Shown: positions 24,948 through 33,421 of the stretch, piece by piece | How the letters are laid out: each line of letters opens with the position of its first letter | Numbering within the stretch: the first letter of the stretch is position 1 | Origin: UBA6055 sp965214085 | GTDB taxonomy: Bacteria; Chloroflexota; Anaerolineae; Aggregatilineales; Phototrophicaceae | Direction: 5' to 3' | Length of the DNA stretch: 64,000 bases | Assembly: GCA_965214085.1 (NCBI GenBank) | Contig: OZ243937.1 | Location: forward strand, 1,674,001-1,738,000 | Made by a program: the position numbers and the translations under genes | The notes under the pieces: model-generated | Told to the model about the DNA's origin: nothing | The model's input: the letters and a program-made list of their open reading frames with translations, nothing else | Databases searched by the model: none

Positions 24948-26969
24948 ATGCCCGAATTTGAACTGGACTCCCCATTTGCGCCCACGGGCGATCAGCCCAC
25001 TGCCATTGAGGGTTTGCTGGCTGGCTTGAAGCAGGGGCATCAGCATCAAACCTTGCTGGGCGCGACGGGCACCGGCAAGACCTTCACCGTGGCCAATATC
25101 GTCCAAGCCACGCAGCGGCCGACGCTGGTGATGGCGCACAACAAGACCCTGGCGGCGCAGCTTTACGCTGAATTCAGGCGGCTGTTCCCCAACAACGCCA
25201 TCGAATATTTCGTCAGCTATTACGACTATTATCAGCCTGAAGCCTACGTCCCGCGGCATGACCTTTATATCGAGAAGTCGACCGACATCAACGAGCAGAT
25301 TGAACGGCTGCGCCTGTCGGCCACGGCCTCGCTCTTCACCCGCCGCGATGTGCTGATCGTGGCGTCAGTGTCCTGCATTTACGGCATCGGCGATCCAGTC
25401 AATTGGCAGAAGATGTCGGTTGAGCTTAAGGTCGGCGAAGAAGTTCGGCGTGAACGCGTACTGCGCGACCTGGTGCGGATTCAGTACAGCCGCAACGACC
25501 TCGAGCTGCGGCGGGGTACATTTCGCGCTCGTGGCGACACGCTCGAGATCGTCCCCGGCTATTCCGAGACGGCTTTCCGCATTCAACTTTGGGGCGATGA
25601 AATCGAGAAGATCGTCGAGTTTCATCCGCTCACCGGCGAGGTGGCGCATGTGCACGAGCTGGTTACCATTTTCCCGGCGCGCGAATACATCACCGATGAC
25701 GAACATATCCGCGAGGCGCTGCACGACATCGAAGCGGAATTGGAACAGCAGGTCGCCCAATTCAAGCGCGAGGACAAACTGATCGAAGCGCAGCGCATCG
25801 AACAGCGCACGCGCTACGACATTGAAATGCTGCGCGAGGTCGGCTTCACCACCGGTATCGAGAATTACTCGCGTCATTTCGACCGGCGTCCGCCGGGCAG
25901 CGCGCCCTACACCTTGATCGATTACCTGCCCGAAGACCACCTGCTCATCATTGACGAGAGCCACATGACCATCCCACAGATACGTGGCATGTACAACGGC
26001 GATAAGGCGCGCAAACAGATCCTGGTGGATTTCGGCTTTCGTTTGCCCAGCGCGCTGGACAATCGCCCGCTGCAATTCAAGGAATTCTGGGAGCGAGTGG
26101 GGCAGGCGGTTTATACCAGCGCCACGCCCGGACCGTATGAGGCGGAGCATACCCAGCAAGTGGTCGAGCAGATTATTCGGCCGACCGCCATCGTCGATCC
26201 GCAAGTGGACGTGCGCCCAATTGAAGGGCAGATTGACGACTTGCTCCAGGAAATCGCCCTGCGCGTGCGCGAGCGGCAGCGGGTATTGGTCACGACCTTG
26301 ACACAACGTATGTCGGAAGAATTGGCGGGCTATCTCAACGAGCTGGGCATCAAGGGGCAGTATTTGCACGCCGAGGTCGATACGCTGGAGCGCGTGGAGA
26401 TTTTGCGCGATTTACGCATGGGCGTCTACGATGTGGTGGTCGGCATCAACCTGCTGCGCGAGGGCTTGGACTTGCCGGAGGTGTCGCTGGTGGCCATCCT
26501 GGATGCTGACAAAGCCGGTTTCCTGCGCTCCGAACCCGCGCTGATTCAAACCATCGGTCGCGCCGCGCGGCATGTCGAAGGCAAGGTCATCATGTACGCC
26601 GACAAAGTCACGCCGGCGATGAAAGGCGCGCTTGACGAGACCAACCGCCGCCGTGCCAAGCAGGAAGCCTATAATCGCGACAACGGCATCGAGCCGCAGC
26701 AAATCGTTAAGGATATACAGGACATCACCGACCGACTGCGCTCCATTGACGGTGAGGACACAGCTGCCGAAGTCACGGTCGATCTGGGCTTGCAGGCTTT
26801 ACCCGCCGATGAATTGCAGCACATGATTGACGAACTGGAACGCGAGATGAAGAAGGCGGCTCAGGCGCTCGAATTTGAAAAGGCCGCCGCCCTGCGCGAC
26901 CAGATCTTTGACTTGCGGAGCGCGTTGATGCAGGAGCAAGGTCTCGAAGGCGACCTGATGATGACCTAG
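24948..26969 (+). CDS. uvrB: Excinuclease ABC subunit B
   Basis: Damage-verifying helicase-like subunit of nucleotide excision repair. The start MPEFELDSPFAPTGDQPTAIEGL, Walker A GATGTGKTFT near residue 40, and the beta-hairpin YYDYYQPEAYVPRHDLYIEKS near 93 are textbook. DESH, the motif GINLLREGLDLPEVSLV and QTIGRAARH follow. The UVR domain for UvrC contact is at the C-terminus (ELEREMKKAAQALEFEKAAALRDQI). The 673-aa length is normal. The ATG at 24948 is chosen because the conserved start is there. Its TAG stop overlaps the stop of the convergent HDAC-like gene. Confidence 0.97.
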   Translation: MPEFELDSPFAPTGDQPTAIEGLLAGLKQGHQHQTLLGATGTGKTFTVANIVQATQRPTLVMAHNKTLAAQLYAEFRRLFPNNAIEYFVSYYDYYQPEAYVPRHDLYIEKSTDINEQIERLRLSATASLFTRRDVLIVASVSCIYGIGDPVNWQKMSVELKVGEEVRRERVLRDLVRIQYSRNDLELRRGTFRARGDTLEIVPGYSETAFRIQLWGDEIEKIVEFHPLTGEVAHVHELVTIFPAREYITDDEHIREALHDIEAELEQQVAQFKREDKLIEAQRIEQRTRYDIEMLREVGFTTGIENYSRHFDRRPPGSAPYTLIDYLPEDHLLIIDESHMTIPQIRGMYNGDKARKQILVDFGFRLPSALDNRPLQFKEFWERVGQAVYTSATPGPYEAEHTQQVVEQIIRPTAIVDPQVDVRPIEGQIDDLLQEIALRVRERQRVLVTTLTQRMSEELAGYLNELGIKGQYLHAEVDTLERVEILRDLRMGVYDVVVGINLLREGLDLPEVSLVAILDADKAGFLRSEPALIQTIGRAARHVEGKVIMYADKVTPAMKGALDETNRRRAKQEAYNRDNGIEPQQIVKDIQDITDRLRSIDGEDTAAEVTVDLGLQALPADELQHMIDELEREMKKAAQALEFEKAAALRDQIFDLRSALMQEQGLEGDLMMT

Positions 26970-28000
26970 AGTCCGTGGCTGCGCCGCGCTTCGGCGATCA
27001 CGCGGCTGATATCCCCGCTTGACGCTGCCGCGGGCGCTTGCCCGTAGGGGTCGCTGAGTTCGTCGCTGCCCAAAAGCGCGCGCGTAACATTGCACCAGCC
27101 ATGCGCCAGCGCCCCCAAGTCGTAGCCGCCTTCCATCACGAAGACGATTTTCCCGCCGCAGAGCCGCTCCGCCATTTGCAGGCACTCGCGCGCCAGATGA
27201 TCGTAGCCCGTCAGGCTCAGTTGCATGTTGGCCAGCGGGTCTACCCAGTGCGCGTCGAACCCGGCGGAAATCAGCATTAGATCCGGCGCGAATCGTTCCG
27301 CTGCGGGCCAGACAACTTCGGCGAAGACACGCTCGTAGCTGGCGTCGCCCTGCCCGCCGGCCATTGGCAGATTCAGCGTATAGCCCGCGCCAGCCCCAGT
27401 GCCAGTTTCTGCGAGCGCGCCAGTGCCGGGGTAGAAGGGGCTCTGGTGGATGGACATGAACATGACGGAGGGATCGGCGTAGAAAATGTCCTGCGTCCCA
27501 TTGCCGTGGTGGACATCGTAATCGATGATGAGGACTTTGCCGCAATTATGCCGCGCTTGCGCCTGCCGGGCGGCGATGGCGATATTGTTGAGCAAGCAGA
27601 AGCCCATCTGTCGCTCAACTGTGGCGTGATGCCCGGGCGGCCGGACGACCGCGAGCGCGTTGTCGGCGGCGCCCTCCAAGACGCTATCGACTGCGCCGAC
27701 GACCGCGCCGGCTGCCAGCCGCGCCACCTCTAGCGAAACAGGCAGCGCGTAAGTATCGTGGTCAAGCCGCGTGATGCCATCGCCCTGCGCAACGGCCATC
27801 AGGCGATTAAGATGAGGCTGGCTGTGCGCGGCGAGAATCTGAGCGTCGCTTGCAGGCGCCGGCGCAAGCTGCTCGACTTGGTCCAGCAGGCGCTGCCGGC
27901 TCAGTTGCTCCCACACCGCTTTGATGCGACCGGCGTGCTCCGGATGGCGTGGGAAATCATGCTTGGTGAAGCAGCTGTCTGTCGCGTAGGCTGTGGCCAC
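26966..28000 (-). CDS. Histone deacetylase family protein (HdaH/AcuC-like)
   Basis: Zinc deacetylase of the arginase-deacetylase fold. Bacterial members remove acetyl groups from polyamines, proteins such as acetyl-CoA synthetase, or small molecules. All active-site blocks are visible: RPPGHHA near residue 120 (catalytic His pair), DYDVHHGNGTQ near 160 (zinc Asp and His), SAGFDAH near 245 (zinc Asp) and FVMEGGYD near 290. The 344-aa length is typical. The start is the GTG at 28000. The stop codon overlaps that of uvrB on the opposite strand, so the two genes leave no space for a terminator. The substrate is unknown. Confidence 0.9.
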   Translation of the reverse strand: MATAYATDSCFTKHDFPRHPEHAGRIKAVWEQLSRQRLLDQVEQLAPAPASDAQILAAHSQPHLNRLMAVAQGDGITRLDHDTYALPVSLEVARLAAGAVVGAVDSVLEGAADNALAVVRPPGHHATVERQMGFCLLNNIAIAARQAQARHNCGKVLIIDYDVHHGNGTQDIFYADPSVMFMSIHQSPFYPGTGALAETGTGAGAGYTLNLPMAGGQGDASYERVFAEVVWPAAERFAPDLMLISAGFDAHWVDPLANMQLSLTGYDHLARECLQMAERLCGGKIVFVMEGGYDLGALAHGWCNVTRALLGSDELSDPYGQAPAAASSGDISRVIAEARRSHGL

Positions 28001-28023
28001 GGCGCGCTCCCTTAGTTCTCGCC

Positions 28024-29595
28024 CTAATCCCGCGGGTACAGGATCAGGTAGTTGAATCCATTCATGTGAATCGTTTCCCGATGCAGATAGTAGCGGTCAA
28101 TCGCCTCCAGGACAGCCGGCGGATAAAATAGCGCCCGCAGAATGACCAAGCCAAATTCTTGCCCTGCGATCATAGCGACTAGCTGCTCCCCGGCAAAAAG
28201 CCCGGCCAAGTCCAGGTTGCGCAGTTGAGTCGGGTTGGTCACCACATCACGCCCGGCCGCCATGGTGAAGCCGGCTTCCTCGCTCAAAACTGGTCCTTCA
28301 GTGTCATTGATAAGCCCGACAATGCGGTCGCCCGCGGCTCGATCTGCGTCAGAGAGGAAGTAGCCGATTTGGGCGTAGCCGCCCACCAGAAAGGTGGCCG
28401 AATCGTAGAAGTTTTCCCGTACGTTGCCCTCCACGCCAAGCACACTGGCAAGCCCGGCAAAGCCGCCATCCGTCGGCAGCTTTATCGTGGCGCGCGCGTA
28501 ACCCAGATAGAGCAGCGGAATCAGCGCAATGCCGGCGGCGCAGAGTGATGACTTGCGCAGGAATTGCAGGTGGCGCGGCAGATGCAGCGTACCGCCGCGA
28601 ATCCGCGCAAAGCAGAGTCCGCTGAGGATGCACATGGCGGCGACAGACGTAACGAAATAACTATCGCCAGCGCCCCAGGTGCCGGATGCGATGCCGCCCA
28701 GCAGCGCTGTCGCCACGAACCACAAACTGTAGATCGACAGCCGGTCAAAATAAGTTTCGTAAATCAGCAGCAAACAAGCCGGCGCCAGCAGAAAGCCGTG
28801 CAACTTGAACCACAAGCTGAACAGCCCGAGGGCTTGTACGCGGTCGAAATGATTGACGTTGGCGACGATGGCTTGGATCCACCATTGACCGTCCGAAGCC
28901 AGGTTTAGCGCGACGAATATCGCGCCCCCGGCCAAGACAAAGCCGAAGGTCCAGCGCATTGCGCGCGCGGGCCCGCGCAGGAGCATCCAGGCGATAGCGG
29001 CGAGCGCGCTGATTGCCGCCAGCTGCTTGGTATAGCCGGCGCAGATCAGCAGCAGCAACGCAAGGACTAGGCCGCGCCTGTCTCGCTTGGGATATGCCTG
29101 ACTCAAAATCACAATCGCCAGCACTTCAAACATTACCATCATCATGTGCTGCCGGAAAAGCGGGCCAATGTGATAGACAAAGTTGGAGCTGATAAAAGCC
29201 AAGCCGGACAGCAGCGCAATTTTCCGGTTCCGGCCGCCTTCACGGTAGACGGCCGTGGCGATGGCGGCGGCGGCCACTAACGATGCCAGGAATCCCAGCA
29301 GCCGGCCGTACCAATAGGCCGGGCCGAATAGGCGGGCGAAGGGCGCTAACAAAACATGAAACAGCGGCGGATAATTACTGGCGTAGAAGGGGTATGTTTC
29401 GGTATCGCGGTAGGGCAGTTGCAGGCGGCTGAACAGCAGGGTGTCGTGAACTTCAAAGCCCTCGCCCTGGTCATAATCGTAAGGGAAGCCCAGCAGGTTG
29501 ATGGCGTACAAGATATATACCAGCAGCGAGAATGACAGCGCGATAATGGCGGCCAATTGCAGCGCGCTGTAAATCCGGCTTGTTAATGGCGTCAT
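28024..29595 (-). CDS. Membrane glycosyltransferase, GT-C/GT39-like
   Basis: A 523-residue integral membrane protein with about ten hydrophobic helices. A first extracytoplasmic loop carries YDYDQGEGFEVHDTLLF near residue 40; its acidic residues are where GT-C enzymes hold the catalytic Asp. PFYASNYPPLFHVLLAPFARLFG near 75-95 is the 'NYPPL' segment of the dolichyl-phosphate-mannose mannosyltransferase-like family. It likely transfers a sugar from a polyprenyl-phosphate donor to an envelope glycan or protein outside the membrane; donor and acceptor are unknown. Its start overlaps the stop of the small upstream gene by 4 bp (ATGA). Confidence 0.75.
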   Translation of the reverse strand: MTPLTSRIYSALQLAAIIALSFSLLVYILYAINLLGFPYDYDQGEGFEVHDTLLFSRLQLPYRDTETYPFYASNYPPLFHVLLAPFARLFGPAYWYGRLLGFLASLVAAAAIATAVYREGGRNRKIALLSGLAFISSNFVYHIGPLFRQHMMMVMFEVLAIVILSQAYPKRDRRGLVLALLLLICAGYTKQLAAISALAAIAWMLLRGPARAMRWTFGFVLAGGAIFVALNLASDGQWWIQAIVANVNHFDRVQALGLFSLWFKLHGFLLAPACLLLIYETYFDRLSIYSLWFVATALLGGIASGTWGAGDSYFVTSVAAMCILSGLCFARIRGGTLHLPRHLQFLRKSSLCAAGIALIPLLYLGYARATIKLPTDGGFAGLASVLGVEGNVRENFYDSATFLVGGYAQIGYFLSDADRAAGDRIVGLINDTEGPVLSEEAGFTMAAGRDVVTNPTQLRNLDLAGLFAGEQLVAMIAGQEFGLVILRALFYPPAVLEAIDRYYLHRETIHMNGFNYLILYPRD

Positions 29596-29807
29596 GCCGG
29601 CGCGTCGCCCAGCGGAAGCAGCGACAAGCCGATCAGCGTCAAAGCCGCCATCAGCAGCAGCGCCAACGATTGCGCAGGTCCGATGCCGCCTTGCCGCCCG
29701 ACATCCAGCAGGTCAATAGACAGGATCGCCAGGAATCCAACCGATCCCAGTAGCGCCAGCACCATGCCGAGCTGGCGCTTGGTGAGGCCCGCTTCAGGTT
29801 CGCTCAT
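29592..29807 (-). CDS. Small two-helix membrane protein
   Basis: A 71-residue protein with two hydrophobic stretches (LGMVLALLGSVGFLAILSI and SLALLLMAALTLIGLSLLPL) joined by a short loop, and an acidic/basic N-terminus. I do not recognise a family. It overlaps the glycosyltransferase start by 4 bp, so the two are coupled; it may be an accessory subunit. The ATG at 29807 is preferred; the frame remains open to 29879, into the repeat-rich region. Confidence 0.5.
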   Translation of the reverse strand: MSEPEAGLTKRQLGMVLALLGSVGFLAILSIDLLDVGRQGGIGPAQSLALLLMAALTLIGLSLLPLGDAPA

Positions 29808-29863
29808 AACGGGAAGTGTAGTCAGATTCAGCGGCGCTGTAAAGTGCACCGGCGTAGTTCCCC

Positions 29864-30112
29864 AGGGCAATTGCATCAAAGCGATAGTCAGTGAAATAGC
29901 GCAGATTCGACGGGAAAATCAACCACAGAGACCACAGAGAGCACAGAGAAAACCAATAATGAAAGCCCAATTCATAATCCACGAGAGATTTCCGATGTCG
30001 TTTCGGTGATACTTGCGATATACCAATCCACCAATTGCTTCAGTCGTCCGAACCCCTAATCTCTGTGCCCTCTGTGGTCTCTGTGGTTAGAATAAATTGA
30101 TGCGATTGCTCT
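29864..30112. mobile_element. MITE-like family A element, subtype without module C
   Basis: Ends agggcaattgcatcaa and ttgatgcgattgctct enclose 249 bp. Just inside each end lies the 'ccacagagaccacagagagcacagaga' arm and its complement, so the element is a long interrupted inverted repeat. The centre is not module C. It resembles the centres of the copies at 35614-35916 and 42375-42576 ('ccaattgcttcagtcgtc', 'cctaatctctgtgcc'). Flanking direct repeats are not convincing here. It lies 110 bp upstream of the aspS start. Confidence 0.65.
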
Positions 30113-30222
30113 GCCCGCTCCCGAATGACCATACATTTGCCCCCCCGCTCGTGATAAGCTATGCGGCTGAACCAGCCCGAATTAACGCAATCAACACCAC
30201 GTTTGATAGGAGCGTCAGCAAT

Positions 30223-32031
30223 ATGATGAAGACACATACCTGTGGCGAGCTTCGTGAAAAAGACGCCGGCATCCCGGTAACGCTGGCGGGCTGGGTGAAC
30301 CGCCGGCGCGATCAAGGCGGCTTGATTTTCATCGACTTGCGCGACCGCTGGGGCATCACACAGGTAGTGGTTGATCTGGAAGCGGCGCCAACCGCGCATG
30401 CTATCGCTGACAGCGCCCGCAACGAGTTTGTGCTGCAAGTGCGCGGCAAGGTGCGGATTCGTCCGGAAGGCACGGCAAACCCTGACCTGGCAACCGGGGA
30501 TATTGACATTGTCGCCGATGAAATCGTCATCTTAAATCGCTCGCGCACTCCGCCCTTCTACATTAATCGGGAAGAGGGCCAGCTGGACGAAGCGCTGCGC
30601 ATGCGCCATCGCTACCTTGACTTGCGCCGCGAACCGATGCAAGAGCATATGTTGCTTCGGCACAAGACCGTCAAATTCATCCGCGATTTCCTCGATGCTG
30701 AAGACTTCGTCGAAATCGAGACGCCGATTCTCTTCAAGACGACGCCTGAAGGCGCGCGTGATTTCTTGGTGCCGAGCCGCTTGCAACCGGGCATGTTTTA
30801 CGCGCTGCCCCAGTCGCCACAGCAGTTGAAGCAGCTGCTGATGGTCGGCGGATTCGAGCGCTATTTTCAGATTGCGCGCTGCTTCCGCGATGAAGACCTG
30901 CGCGGCGACCGCCAGCCGGAGTTCACGCAGCTTGACCTTGAGATGAGTTTCGTCGAGCGCGAAGATGTCATGCGGCTCATGGAAGCGCTGGCGATAGCTA
31001 TCGTAAAGCAGCTCACGCCGGGGAAGCGCCTCATCAGCGAGCCTTTCCAGCGCATTCGCTATCAGGACGCGCTGGAGTCATACGGCACGGACCGGCCCGA
31101 TATCCGCTTCGACTTGCGGGCGATTGACATCAGCTGCATCGCCGGGCGCAGCGCCTTCCCGGTCTTCGTTGACAACGTCAAGGCAGGCAAGAAAGTCAAA
31201 TGCATGCGTGTGCCCGGCGTCGCCGGCGCGCTCAGTGGCACGCAGCTGCGCAAAGTGGCTCGGGACCTTGAAAATATGGCGCGGCGCGCGGGCGCAAAGG
31301 GCTTGGCTTATATCACCATCCCGGCCGACCCCGAAGGCCAACTGCGGGGCCCCATCGGCAAGTTCTTCAATGTCGAGCTCAAGCTGGAGCTGATCGAGGC
31401 GATGGGCGCGGAAGGCGGCGACTTGCTGCTGTTTATGTCCGACAAAGACGAAATCGTCTATGCTGTTACCGATGCGCTGCGCAATCACTTCAAAGCCGAA
31501 ATGGACCTGCACGACGACTTGCTGGCCTTTTGCTGGGTGATCGACTTTCCCGAATTCATCCGCGACGAAGAGAACGACCGTTGGGACCCGTCGCAGCATA
31601 TGTTCACCATGCCGCTGCCGGAAGACCTGCATCTGCTGGATAGCGACCCCGGCGCGGCCCGCGGTTCGCAGTACGACCTGGTCTGCAATGGCTACGAAGT
31701 CGGTGGCGGCAGCATCCGCATCCACGACCGCGCGATACAGGAGAAGATTTTCCCGCTGATCGGCCAGAGCATGGAGCAGGCCATGGAGGAATTCGGCCAC
31801 ATGCTGGAAGCCTTTGAGTATGGCGCGCCACCCCACGGCGGCATGGCATGGGGCATCGACCGCCTGGTGATGCTGCTGGCCGGGGCGCCCAATATCCGCG
31901 AGGTAATCGCCTTCCCCAAGACGCAAGGCGGCACGGACATCATGGCCAACGCGCCCTCAACGGCCGAAAGCGAGCAGCTGAGCGAATTGCATATTCAGCT
32001 GGATCTGCCCGAGCCGGACGAGGCGCCCTGA
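30223..32031 (+). CDS. aspS: Aspartate-tRNA ligase
   Basis: Class II aminoacyl-tRNA synthetase charging tRNA-Asp. Domains: N-terminal OB anticodon-binding fold (THTCGELREKDAGIPVTLAGWVNRRRDQGG), catalytic core with class II motif 2 (FQIARCFRDEDLRGDRQPEFTQLDLE near residue 210), the bacterial GAD insertion, and motif 3 (GMAWGIDRLVMLLAG near 540). The 602-aa length is that of bacterial AspRS. AGGAG at about 10 nt selects the ATG at 30223; upstream in-frame Met codons fall in the family A element. Whether it also charges tRNA-Asn cannot be read. Confidence 0.96.
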   Translation: MMKTHTCGELREKDAGIPVTLAGWVNRRRDQGGLIFIDLRDRWGITQVVVDLEAAPTAHAIADSARNEFVLQVRGKVRIRPEGTANPDLATGDIDIVADEIVILNRSRTPPFYINREEGQLDEALRMRHRYLDLRREPMQEHMLLRHKTVKFIRDFLDAEDFVEIETPILFKTTPEGARDFLVPSRLQPGMFYALPQSPQQLKQLLMVGGFERYFQIARCFRDEDLRGDRQPEFTQLDLEMSFVEREDVMRLMEALAIAIVKQLTPGKRLISEPFQRIRYQDALESYGTDRPDIRFDLRAIDISCIAGRSAFPVFVDNVKAGKKVKCMRVPGVAGALSGTQLRKVARDLENMARRAGAKGLAYITIPADPEGQLRGPIGKFFNVELKLELIEAMGAEGGDLLLFMSDKDEIVYAVTDALRNHFKAEMDLHDDLLAFCWVIDFPEFIRDEENDRWDPSQHMFTMPLPEDLHLLDSDPGAARGSQYDLVCNGYEVGGGSIRIHDRAIQEKIFPLIGQSMEQAMEEFGHMLEAFEYGAPPHGGMAWGIDRLVMLLAGAPNIREVIAFPKTQGGTDIMANAPSTAESEQLSELHIQLDLPEPDEAP

Positions 32032-32043
32032 CGCTGCATGAAC

Positions 32044-32067
32044 GGCGACAGTTATAATCCTGTCGCC
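32044..32067. terminator. Hairpin between convergent aspS and aquaporin genes
   Basis: A perfect 8-bp stem GGCGACAG/CTGTCGCC with an 8-nt loop lies between two converging genes, where a bidirectional terminator is expected. No long T-run follows on either strand, so it may act as a Rho-assisted or weak terminator. Confidence 0.4.
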
Positions 32068-32082
32068 AGTTGCCCCGTCGAT

Positions 32083-32784
32083 CTACTCGGCCGCTTCGTC
32101 CGAGTTCAGAAGATTGCCCTGCACCAAACCGGCGATGATGCCGCCGCCGAAGATGCCAACCAGATACGGGATCACGTAGGATGTGTCACCGGCGACCAGT
32201 GCCGGCCCCAAGGTTCGCGCTGGATTGAGGGAAGCCCCGGTGGCGGGCCCACCAGCCAGGATGCTGGCGGCCAGGGTGAAGCCGATGGCGACGCCGGCAA
32301 ACTGGCCCGCGCGCCCGAACCCCGCCGCCTGAATGACCGCGCTCGCCAGGATGAAGGTCAGGATGCCTTCATACACCGCTGCCGTCCAAACCGAGTCCGC
32401 GGTCAGGAAGCCGGTGGTTTGGCCAAAATTGTAGGCATTATCGCCCAAAAAAGCCGCTACGCCCGCGTTGTCCTGCGGGAAGACCGCAACCAGCGCCAAA
32501 GCCGCGATGACGCCACCGATGAACTGGGCCACGATATAATACGCCGAGCGCGTCGCGTCCTGTTTGCCGCTGATGGTCAATCCAATGCTTACCGCTGGAT
32601 TGATTTGCATGCCTGAAATATGGCCGTAAGTATAGATCAAGCCGCACAATACCAGGCCGTGGGCCAGCGCGGGAACCACGACGCCGAAGACTGGCGCCAC
32701 TAACACCGCCGCCGACCCCACAAACACCAATACAAACGTGCCGATCAACTCGGCAAAGCTATCTCTAAGAAGATTTTCGTCCAT
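32083..32784 (-). CDS. Aquaporin family protein (MIP channel)
   Basis: Six-helix channel for water or small neutral solutes in the inner membrane. The two pore motifs are complete: INPAV (near residue 60) and LNPAR (near 185). A Gly-rich helix-helix packing pattern, FAELIGTFVLVFVGSAAV, opens helix 1. The first half carries YGHISGMQINPAV as in AqpZ/plant-type aquaporins, and the spacing between NPA boxes lacks the large insertion of GlpF. AGGAG lies 7 nt before the ATG at 32784, which decides the start over the ATG at 32799. Confidence 0.92.
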   Translation of the reverse strand: MDENLLRDSFAELIGTFVLVFVGSAAVLVAPVFGVVVPALAHGLVLCGLIYTYGHISGMQINPAVSIGLTISGKQDATRSAYYIVAQFIGGVIAALALVAVFPQDNAGVAAFLGDNAYNFGQTTGFLTADSVWTAAVYEGILTFILASAVIQAAGFGRAGQFAGVAIGFTLAASILAGGPATGASLNPARTLGPALVAGDTSYVIPYLVGIFGGGIIAGLVQGNLLNSDEAAE

Positions 32785-32886
32785 GACCATGCTCCTCATA
32801 CGCCAACCAAAGAATTAAGACATGCCTATTATATGCGTTTTGAGTGCTTGCGCGCATGAAGCTTGCGAGCATACGTTTCTTCAACC

Positions 32887-33150
32887 AGGGCAATCGCTTC
32901 ATAATATTTTAACCACAGAGAACACAGAGAGCACAGAGATGAATGTCTATTGTTGGCGACTGACACTTCGATCTGGAAAATGTAGGGGCGATTGACGGTC
33001 AGTGTCTACGCGACCCTGTGCCGCGCGTAGACGCTGCGGGTCAATCGCCCGTAAATTGAGGTAGTAATTCACGGGAGACATACAATGTCGCCCCTACATT
33101 TTGTAGTTTTTCGCAGCGAACGACGTATAATCAATTTGATGCGATTGCCT
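32887..33150. mobile_element. MITE-like family A element carrying module C
   Basis: Ends agggcaatcgcttcata and tttgatgcgattgcct enclose 264 bp. Next to the left end is 'aaccacagagaacacagagagcacagag'. A full module C occupies 32991-33098 (TGTAGGGGCGA to TCGCCCCTACA). It contains its own inner palindrome around 'ctgtgccgcgcgtagac'. No clear flanking duplication is visible. It fills the space upstream of the aquaporin gene and directly before the small-RNA promoter. Confidence 0.6.
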
Positions 33151-33170
33151 TTTAACTCCATCTGCATGAT

Positions 33171-33199
33171 TTGACAGGCTCTGGAGATTCTGCTATAAA
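33171..33199 (+). promoter_or_regulatory. Strong sigma-70-type promoter without a downstream gene
   Basis: Perfect TTGACA (33171-33176), a 17-nt spacer, and TATAAA (33194-33199). This is one of the closest matches to consensus in the window. The next same-strand gene starts 1.5 kb away, and the stretch after it has no credible reading frame, so it most likely drives a non-coding RNA. Confidence 0.65.
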
Positions 33200-33205
33200 G
33201 TGCCT

Positions 33206-33421
33206 CATCTGCTGTATACGTGATAGAACTATATGTGCCGAGCCAACATTCTCTATAGGGGAGTCTATCTTTGGCAGCTCATGTAATAGGCCTGAGCCAA
33301 AACAGCGGTTGTCAAGCGATTCCCGGCCTGTAAATCTGCAGGTTCGAGACACTATGGCTACACGGTACGGTGGGTAAGCATTGAATGGTGGCGCGCGAAT
33401 TTCGGGCGCTGCCTTTCATTT
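33206..33421 (+). ncRNA. Candidate structured small RNA (6S-like rod, family unassigned)
   Basis: The ~215-nt stretch downstream of the consensus promoter can close on itself. From the 5' side GCC, CAT, TGCT, GTAT and CGTG pair in that order with GGC, ATG, AGCA, GTAC and CACG on the 3' side, separated by small loops, and then TAG with CTA. This makes a long interrupted rod. An inner AGGCC/GGCCT hairpin lies near the middle. The end is a hairpin GCGC-CGA/TCG-GCGC (33391-33409) followed by a T-rich CCTTTCATTT. Rod shape and length recall 6S RNA, but no sequence signature proves it. No open frame with a ribosome site is present. Confidence 0.45.

Noticed and set aside
25365..26369. Minus-strand open frame inside uvrB
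   Set aside because: Shadow of uvrB codon structure; no start context and no motif.
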